DNA from: a virus
Reading direction: 5' to 3' (one strand)
Length of the DNA stretch: 64,000 nt
Virus record (IMG/VR): IMGVR_UViG_3300037475_000071
Location: 36,156-100,155 of that record
Position numbers and translations under genes: made by a program. Positions 58,987 through 64,000 of this stretch are shown here, piece after piece (position 1 is the stretch's first letter; the number at the start of each line of letters is the position of its first letter). The notes beneath the pieces are model-generated. The model was not told the DNA's origin and did no database searches. It saw only the letters and a program-made list of their open reading frames with translations.

Positions 58987-59527
58987 CTTGGTTGGTCTCC
59001 TTTAATTCTGCGGGAAGTTCTATTCCCATGTCGTTACAACGTTGTTGCAGTCGTTCTAAATCAATTTTGCGTTCTCGTCGGCGGTGGCAGTTTGAGCACA
59101 ACAAGGTACACTTCTTTAACTCTGAAAGTATTTTGTCCCACCCCGATCTGAGAAGGTCTCCTACTCCATTTTCTTTAATAGTAGGATCAGTGTGGTGGAA
59201 ATCATACACATCAATGTCTTCGGTGCGTAAACCGCAATCAACACACTCACCACCGCAGAACTTTACCGCAGTTCTTTTGTTTTCCCTGTTTCTAACGGCA
59301 ATATTGAGCCTCAGTTTCAAAGCACACGTAGGGCAGCGTTTCTGGCCGCTATCTCTCGGGCCTCCACACGACATACAACTATTGTCCGCGTCTCTCTTTA
59401 CGCGCTGCTCTTTAGCCAGCACAGCAGTGCAGTCCGAACAGTAAGAAGAAACGTAGGGCTTACCCGACTTCCTCTTGCCCTGTTCTCTGGGGTTAATATT
59501 GCAGCGTTTACACAACGAATACACCAT
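58898..59527 (-). CDS. HNH homing endonuclease
   Basis: A 209-residue protein from ATG 59527. Two Cys-X2-Cys pairs at the N-terminus and a basic middle precede an HNH domain (Cys-Val-Asp-Cys, His-His-Thr-Asp-Pro, Cys-Ser-Asn-Cys-His-Arg-Arg). Its last 89 bases overlap the small capsid-region gene. It sits directly downstream of the major capsid gene, a known target region for homing elements. An upstream reading to 59617 is possible but has no good start. Confidence 0.88.
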   Translation of the reverse strand: MVYSLCKRCNINPREQGKRKSGKPYVSSYCSDCTAVLAKEQRVKRDADNSCMSCGGPRDSGQKRCPTCALKLRLNIAVRNRENKRTAVKFCGGECVDCGLRTEDIDVYDFHHTDPTIKENGVGDLLRSGWDKILSELKKCTLLCSNCHRRRERKIDLERLQQRCNDMGIELPAELKETNQDGIRSASPSLPPSPEYANSGSSEAGYTIN

Positions 59528-59593
59528 GTAATCAGTATACCTTAACGTGGGCGACTTCACAACTGTTTTATGTGGCTTCGGGTACATGCTAAA

Positions 59594-59631
59594 GTCGGGA
59601 GAACCCGCGAACAACAAGGTATTCTCCCGAC
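59594..59631 (-). terminator. Hairpin downstream of the capsid gene
   Basis: TTCTCCCGAC (59622-59631) pairs with GTCGGGAGAA (59594-59603), a 10-bp stem. On the - strand it is followed by TTTAGC. It may trim read-through from the very highly expressed capsid gene. Confidence 0.6.
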
Positions 59632-59654
59632 CCAGCGTTTAAATTGCTCTAATC

Positions 59655-59674
59655 TGTCAGAAATGTTTCTGACA
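59655..59674 (-). repeat. Short inverted repeat after the capsid gene
   Basis: TGTCAGAAA and TTTCTGACA are perfect inverted copies separated by two bases, lying nine bases beyond the capsid stop. As RNA only about eight pairs could form. As DNA it could be a protein-binding palindrome. Confidence 0.5.
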
Positions 59675-59683
59675 CCGTTGTCA

Positions 59684-60598
59684 TTAGTAGCTTGTGACCT
59701 TCACAACGTGAATTGATTTTGCCTGCTCAGCGACAACTGCGGTCGTCTGATCGTCGTATCCCCACAAATGTGGCGCAAAATGTACGTTGCTGGAAACAAT
59801 GTCAGCCAACAGCAAAATATCACGGTCGAACTCAACCATGACCTGTCTCTGATAGAACAGAGCCAGTGCCGCAGGCCCAACGATGTACGAGGTGTACAAA
59901 GTCTTAGCAGACTGAGTGGCAGTGGTCACCAAGTCCGAAATCATGATAGGCAAGCCCATCACGGTCGGAATGACGCCTTTCTGCAACACGTCGCCGCCGA
60001 ACTGGTATTGGTTCTGGATAGCCGCGGTCTGGAGTAAGTCTCCATAGACCTTGGAGTGGCAGATTAGTGCGCCGCCACCTTGCATCAGCTTACCGAAGTT
60101 GTCTCCGAGAGTTGAAGTGCACGCTACTGGAATCACGTTCTGATCCCACGTACCGTTAGCGTTGGTCTTGGTGGCACCGATTGACTGGTCGAACGTATTC
60201 GGAGTCAGGTTAGCCTTCAGAACCAATTTACCGTCGATGTATTCAGCCGCACGCCGTGCGATCTGGTCAGCGATTTCGCCAACCGGATCAGCCTTGGACA
60301 CCAACTCGGCGGTATCCAAAACTTCGAAAGCCGCTCCGCCGCGTAGGACGGTAGCGAATTCCGAACCAGAAGTGATTTTGCCGGGGGTCATCGCGGTGCC
60401 TTCAGTTAAGTCGGCGAACGCTCCAACGCGCTTCCAGAACGGCATTTTGAACTGCGTGCCGGGCGCACCCAGCGGAAAATCTCCGTCGAGCTGTACCAAG
60501 CTGGAGTTCCCGAAAACCAACATATCGGGAAACTTCGCAGCGATCTGATCCCCGAGCACTTCTGGATTGATAATGTCTGCAATTGCTGTATTAGCCAT
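59684..60598 (-). CDS. Major capsid protein (HK97-fold)
   Basis: A 304-residue protein with a good AAGGAG site. An N-terminal Ile-Ala-Asp-Ile-Ile-Asn-Pro-Glu segment, Arg-Val-Gly-Ala-Phe-Ala-Asp-Leu-Thr-Glu-Gly, an Ile-Asp-Gly-Lys-Leu spine helix region and Val-Glu-Phe-Asp-Arg-Asp-Ile-Leu near the end match major capsid proteins of the HK97 fold. It lies after the scaffold. No separate protease is seen in this window. Confidence 0.9.
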   Translation of the reverse strand: MANTAIADIINPEVLGDQIAAKFPDMLVFGNSSLVQLDGDFPLGAPGTQFKMPFWKRVGAFADLTEGTAMTPGKITSGSEFATVLRGGAAFEVLDTAELVSKADPVGEIADQIARRAAEYIDGKLVLKANLTPNTFDQSIGATKTNANGTWDQNVIPVACTSTLGDNFGKLMQGGGALICHSKVYGDLLQTAAIQNQYQFGGDVLQKGVIPTVMGLPIMISDLVTTATQSAKTLYTSYIVGPAALALFYQRQVMVEFDRDILLLADIVSSNVHFAPHLWGYDDQTTAVVAEQAKSIHVVKVTSY

Positions 60599-60669
60599 TT
60601 ATTTCTAAATACTCCTTATGAGTGCCGTGCCGGTTTTAAGGGCACAGTATGAAAATCTGTTCCACAGAG

Positions 60670-61524
60670 CTAGCCGATTAGTCGCCTCTGCTTAGCTTCC
60701 GTTTTGAGGCGTTTGTACTCGTCAGGACTCTTTTTCATCAAGTCGTTGGCGAGTCTAGGATTTGAACCTTTGCCAAAAATTTCCTCAACCTTATAGACCT
60801 GTCGGCCAGTAGAAAGACCTGTTCGCGTAGAACCCTCAGAGCCAGAACCAGTACGAGCATCGCTCTTGACCATGTAAGGCTTCTTTGTGGCGAAGTCTTT
60901 GAAGAATTCTTCCGGACTCATTGGATCGTAAGACGCATTGAGCTTCGGAGTTCCGTCATCGTTAACCACGACGAAACGTCCTTCTTCGTCTTTCCACTTA
61001 AAGTTCTTATCAGTCAAGGCAGCAATCGCGTCTGTATCGACGAACTGCTCCTGTGCCGCCACGCTGGTAATCAAGTTACGTTTGCGTTCAGCAATAAGCT
61101 GTTCCTGGATAGCCTTGGTGCTTTTTTCTTGGTCGGTCAGCTTCCGCTTTACGTTCTCAAAGTCAGTATCCTTGTTGACGCGAGCTCTCTGCATTTCAGC
61201 AATCTCGGCCTTCAACTTTTCAACGTCGTCTTTGGCGTCTTTCTTGTCGCCGGGAGTGGCCGTTTTAAGAGCTTCCTGAGCAGCCTTTAGGTCGGCTTCA
61301 AGCTGGGTAGCTCTCTGCCTATCCGCTTCAGCCTGTGTTTTAGCTTCAGCACCTGCGCGACCCATCGCTTTCTTAACGATGTCGTCAATTTTGGCTTGCT
61401 GTTCCGGGGTAAACGTTACTTCCTTGTCGTCGGCGGCTTGGTCACCACCAGAAACGGTGCGACCTTCAGCGATGTACTTGTCAACGGTTTCCGACCACTT
61501 TTGATTGAGGTAATTCTTAGACAT
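60670..61524 (-). CDS. Scaffolding protein
   Basis: A 284-residue, strongly charged protein with a central Ala/Glu/Lys/Gln coiled coil (about 55-150) and a C-terminal Lys/Arg-rich tail for capsid contact. Phe-Lys-Asp-Phe-Ala and Pro-Glu-Glu-Phe-Phe near residues 210-225 resemble scaffold domains. It lies directly before the capsid gene. Confidence 0.85.
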   Translation of the reverse strand: MSKNYLNQKWSETVDKYIAEGRTVSGGDQAADDKEVTFTPEQQAKIDDIVKKAMGRAGAEAKTQAEADRQRATQLEADLKAAQEALKTATPGDKKDAKDDVEKLKAEIAEMQRARVNKDTDFENVKRKLTDQEKSTKAIQEQLIAERKRNLITSVAAQEQFVDTDAIAALTDKNFKWKDEEGRFVVVNDDGTPKLNASYDPMSPEEFFKDFATKKPYMVKSDARTGSGSEGSTRTGLSTGRQVYKVEEIFGKGSNPRLANDLMKKSPDEYKRLKTEAKQRRLIG

Positions 61525-61544
61525 TTGTTTCTTTCTGCGTCCAA

Positions 61545-61585
61545 TAAAAAAGACCCGTTCAGCGGTGGACTAAGCCGCAGGGTCT
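61545..61585 (-). terminator. Rho-independent terminator
   Basis: On the - strand AGACCC (61585-61580) pairs with GGGTCT (61556-61551), with an inner CCGC/GCGG stem, followed by a T run (61550-61545). It attenuates transcription between the gene at 61649-62023 and the scaffold gene. Confidence 0.85.
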
Positions 61586-61648
61586 GCCTCACGATGTCTG
61601 CCCCCGATTGGTGAGTTCTCTCGGGTGTAGGTTTCTTACAAACTTGGT

Positions 61649-62023
61649 TTAGAGCGAGCCGCCCGTAGGTGGGCGTCGGCCAGGAGCCTTGTTGACTCCA
61701 CTGCGATTCTTGATTGGATCGGGGTTCTGAACAGCCGGATAAATCTTTGAACGATAAGCATTCAAAGGGTCTTTCAGGTCAGAAGTTCCCTTTTCGTTTT
61801 TGGCGAGTTGCACTTGGTTACCAGATTCACGGGTAACATCGGTATAGCGCTTTCCAAGGCCACCTGAAGTAGAAGGAGCAACGGTGCGCGTACCTTTTCC
61901 AGTAAATTGCTCCTGGTTAGATTCTTTCCCGCTTACCTTCGCGTCGGACTGCAAATCACTTTTCGGATTAGTCAGGTCGGCAAGGCTGTCGCGGCCGGGA
62001 GCTTTCTTCGATGAATATGCCAT
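61649..62023 (-). CDS. Small Lys/Gly-rich protein
   Basis: A 124-residue hydrophilic, basic protein, largely unstructured by composition (Lys, Ser, Gly, Pro), with an AGGAGA site. It lies between portal and scaffold. It may be a packaged or head-assembly accessory protein. No known family. Confidence 0.65.
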   Translation of the reverse strand: MAYSSKKAPGRDSLADLTNPKSDLQSDAKVSGKESNQEQFTGKGTRTVAPSTSGGLGKRYTDVTRESGNQVQLAKNEKGTSDLKDPLNAYRSKIYPAVQNPDPIKNRSGVNKAPGRRPPTGGSL

Positions 62024-62064
62024 TGTTTATTAGTTCTCCTAAAATATTGCGATATGAAATGTTG

Positions 62065-62126
62065 AGCAGGGGCCGGTTATGTTTCCCGGCGCACTTCGGG
62101 GATGCGATTCAGGAACCGGCCCCCTG
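62065..62126 (-). terminator. Long structured hairpin after portal
   Basis: GCAGGGGCCGGTT (62065-62077) pairs with AACCGGCCCCCTGC (62113-62126) with one bulged C, and TCCCG/CGGGG pairs inside the loop. It separates the portal gene from the next. No T run follows. Confidence 0.55.
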
Positions 62127-62177
62127 CCTATCCCGGTCTTTGTAGGTAGCGAGTTACTTGGACAGGCATATCTTTTT

Positions 62178-63860
62178 CTACGACTTTACTTTCTTCGTTG
62201 CGGCGGTACTGCTAGTGCCTGACTCAGCGGCAGCTTCTGCCATCGTGCCACTGCTCTTTGGCTTCTGCTGGGCACCGGGAGAACTGCCTTCCGGCTTGTT
62301 CTGGCCTATCAGAGCCTGCTTCTGTACGTCCTGCCACTCAGCGAACTTGGCCGGAGCATCGAAGAAGTTGCCGATTTCCTTGAGAACGGTTTCCCGTTGC
62401 TCAGTCGTCAGCTTTCCGTCGTATTGCGCAACTAACTGTTCCAACTCAATCTTCACGAACGTCGGTGAAGGCATTTGCAGGTCTCTTGCGAGAGTCAGCA
62501 ACTGCGTCATAGCGTCGGTAAGATTTGTAAGTTCGTAACGGTCTTTGTATTTAACGGTTCCGTCCCATTTTTTATTCATGAACTTCATCGTAAGCACCAT
62601 CAACCGATACTCTGTTCTTTGCAGAACGTCGGCGCGGGAAGCGATGAATGGAACCGTTTTAGAAAAAGATTGTGCCTGACTAAAACCACTAGCCTTTTCG
62701 CCATTGAAGAGTTCGTTCAGCGTGTCTTGTGCGGCACGTCGGAACATCTCCTGCTTGATCCTCTCGCGTTCATCCTGAATGAACTTAGCTGGGTCTGCTG
62801 GCGGGGTAATGTAGGAAGGGGGTTTTGCTCCCTTCGGATATTCAAGTACGTTGGCCGTACCAATCACGCCGTCTTCTTGGCTATTGGTTGGTATGGACAT
62901 CTCAGTCTCTTTGGCAAGAATGTTAAACGCCTGTCGATACAGGAACTCTTGCAGGAGACTGGTTAAATTCATAATCTCGCGGTTGTTGTACGCGAGGTCT
63001 CGCAGGAAGCTGTTACCCATATAAGAGTAACGCTTGCTGCGTTGGAAACGGGTCACTTCCAGAGGAATTAGGCCAAGTGAGTTGCCGACTTTTTCCCGAC
63101 TTTTAATTAGCTTGGGATTACGTGCATCGGTAATATCAACTTCGCTGATCTCATAGTTATCGGCGTAATACTCAGTGAATTTCTCAATGGACTTCTTGCC
63201 CCCATTTTCCATTACGTCGATGAGTTGTCGTCGCTTGGCATAGGTGAACGAATCAAAGCTGTCCACCACCCAGTCCAGAATCTCTTCTGGCGGTATCTGC
63301 ACCCAATAAGGTTGAAGTTTGTAGTCCTTCTCAATTTGCTTGGTCAGAGGGCGGTCTGCTATGTCAGGGCGTTGCGGAGCCGTGACCTCGGTGTAACGCA
63401 TCCCATAAATCTGCATGTCGTCGCAGACTTGTTCCATGAACTCGTCAATGGTTTCCTGCTTACGGTTCACATCTTTAACGAACTCGTCGTAGAAGGCTTT
63501 GTTTGAGCCTCCGTCCCGCTGAATGGTATCCGCGAAAATGAAGTTGGAAAAGAAGTCCACCAAGGGTGCACAATAATTCAAATAGTGCAGCCGCTTTACA
63601 CGCTGGTAATAATCGTCGTCGGTCTCACGCACATGCTTGAATAGGTTGGACGTGTGTGTGAAACTAGGGCCGCCCTCATAAGCGGATAGATACAAAGCCC
63701 ATTCTGGGAGATACTCTTCGTACAGAAGATGTTGGCTTCGTAGGCGCTCTATTTCTTTCTTATCTTTTTCTTCTTGGGACGTGTCTCCGTCGGACAATAC
63801 CATCTGCCCTGGAGCAAAGCCCGGTGCCCCAGTGACGGGTACGCTTGCTACCTTTGCCAT
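62178..63860 (-). CDS. Portal protein
   Basis: A 560-residue protein starting at ATG 63860. A tyrosine/aspartate-rich early section (Tyr-Leu-Pro-Glu-Trp, His-Val-Arg-Glu-Thr-Asp-Asp-Asp-Tyr-Tyr-Gln-Arg) precedes wing and stem segments. The C-terminus is Pro/Gly/Ser-rich and ends in Lys-Lys-Val-Lys-Ser. The position before scaffold and capsid and the Asn-Arg-Glu-Ile-Met-Asn-Leu segment fit dodecameric portals that form the DNA entry channel. Confidence 0.85.
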   Translation of the reverse strand: MAKVASVPVTGAPGFAPGQMVLSDGDTSQEEKDKKEIERLRSQHLLYEEYLPEWALYLSAYEGGPSFTHTSNLFKHVRETDDDYYQRVKRLHYLNYCAPLVDFFSNFIFADTIQRDGGSNKAFYDEFVKDVNRKQETIDEFMEQVCDDMQIYGMRYTEVTAPQRPDIADRPLTKQIEKDYKLQPYWVQIPPEEILDWVVDSFDSFTYAKRRQLIDVMENGGKKSIEKFTEYYADNYEISEVDITDARNPKLIKSREKVGNSLGLIPLEVTRFQRSKRYSYMGNSFLRDLAYNNREIMNLTSLLQEFLYRQAFNILAKETEMSIPTNSQEDGVIGTANVLEYPKGAKPPSYITPPADPAKFIQDERERIKQEMFRRAAQDTLNELFNGEKASGFSQAQSFSKTVPFIASRADVLQRTEYRLMVLTMKFMNKKWDGTVKYKDRYELTNLTDAMTQLLTLARDLQMPSPTFVKIELEQLVAQYDGKLTTEQRETVLKEIGNFFDAPAKFAEWQDVQKQALIGQNKPEGSSPGAQQKPKSSGTMAEAAAESGTSSTAATKKVKS

Positions 63861-63873
63861 GTCAAGCCCTTCT

Positions 63874-63999
63874 TCAGTCCCATGCAACCTGCTGCGTAAC
63901 AAACAGCTTTAGTTGCTCGTCCAATGTTCTCTTGCGGATTAAGGCCAATTCAGCGGCGTGGTCTTTACTGCGATCGAACGCCTCCGTCATGAGCTCGTA
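63874..63999 (-). CDS. C-terminal part of a gene cut by the window edge
   Basis: An open frame on the - strand reaches the window edge and ends at TGA 63876-63874, 14 bases before the portal start. The visible 41 residues are helical and charged. A small gene starting at an ATG near 63988 is also possible. Terminase should lie farther upstream. Confidence 0.5.
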   Translation of the reverse strand, partial: YELMTEAFDRSKDHAAELALIRKRTLDEQLKLFVTQQVAWD

Positions 64000-64000
64000 C

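Noticed and set aside
1-64000. tRNA genes, CRISPR arrays, integrase or attachment sites
   Set aside because: No cloverleaf with a clear T-arm, no regularly spaced repeats, and no tyrosine or serine recombinase was found by reading.

Overview
The window looks like part of the genome of a tailed double-stranded DNA phage, or a closely related prophage. It carries a portal, scaffold, HK97-fold-like capsid, connectors, tail tube, tail chaperones with a -1 frameshift site, a 1306-aa tape measure and tail-tip proteins, and no sheath gene, so a long non-contractile tail (siphovirus) is inferred. Several large exported proteins have Sec signal peptides and Ig-like, beta-helix or low-complexity Ser/Thr/Gly architecture of the kind common in soil Acidobacteriota. 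A host in or near that phylum is a reasonable but unproven guess. Genes are densely packed with ATGA, GTGA, TTGA and TAATG junctions, and GTG or TTG starts are frequent.

Left half (1-22,650, + strand): early and metabolic genes. In order there are small unknown genes and endonucleases, a superfamily 2 helicase, a glycosyltransferase-methyltransferase fusion with a second glycosyltransferase, a T7 gp4-type primase-helicase, an endonuclease VII-like nuclease, RecA split by an intein in its P-loop, dUTPase, a class II ribonucleotide reductase, and a broken HNH gene. These are followed by a DUF5675 protein, dCMP deaminase, an HExxH protein, a papain-fold (NlpC/P60-like) protein, an FmdB-like zinc ribbon, a SAM methyltransferase and a Nudix hydrolase. 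No DNA polymerase is present in the window. At least three sigma70-like promoters (8573, 15459, 19118) share a TTGAC-YYACAC block. Two of them lead into 5' leaders that can fold.

Right half (22,690-64,000, - strand, transcribed toward the centre): from the right edge come portal, a small Lys/Gly-rich protein, scaffold, major capsid, an HNH gene, connectors, a cassette of three signal-peptide proteins, tail completion, tail tube, G/GT chaperones, an HK97-gp10-like protein, tape measure, a pentapeptide-like protein, an acyl-carrier-protein-like gene, the tail tip protein, a beta-helix tailspike and two Fn3-like tail proteins. One of those tail proteins ends in a self-processing Hint (bacterial intein-like) domain. 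After these come a secreted glycosidase-like protein, a coiled-coil membrane protein, a metallophosphoesterase, an HNH gene, two more secreted fibre-like proteins, and a terminal cluster with dNMP kinase, a secreted trypsin-like protease and several membrane proteins. The two arms converge at a hairpin near 22,670.

The most unusual features are seven exported proteins interleaved with virion genes, the Hint-tailed tail protein, the acyl carrier protein in the tail operon, the RecA P-loop intein, and seven intein or homing-type endonucleases placed at borders of conserved genes.
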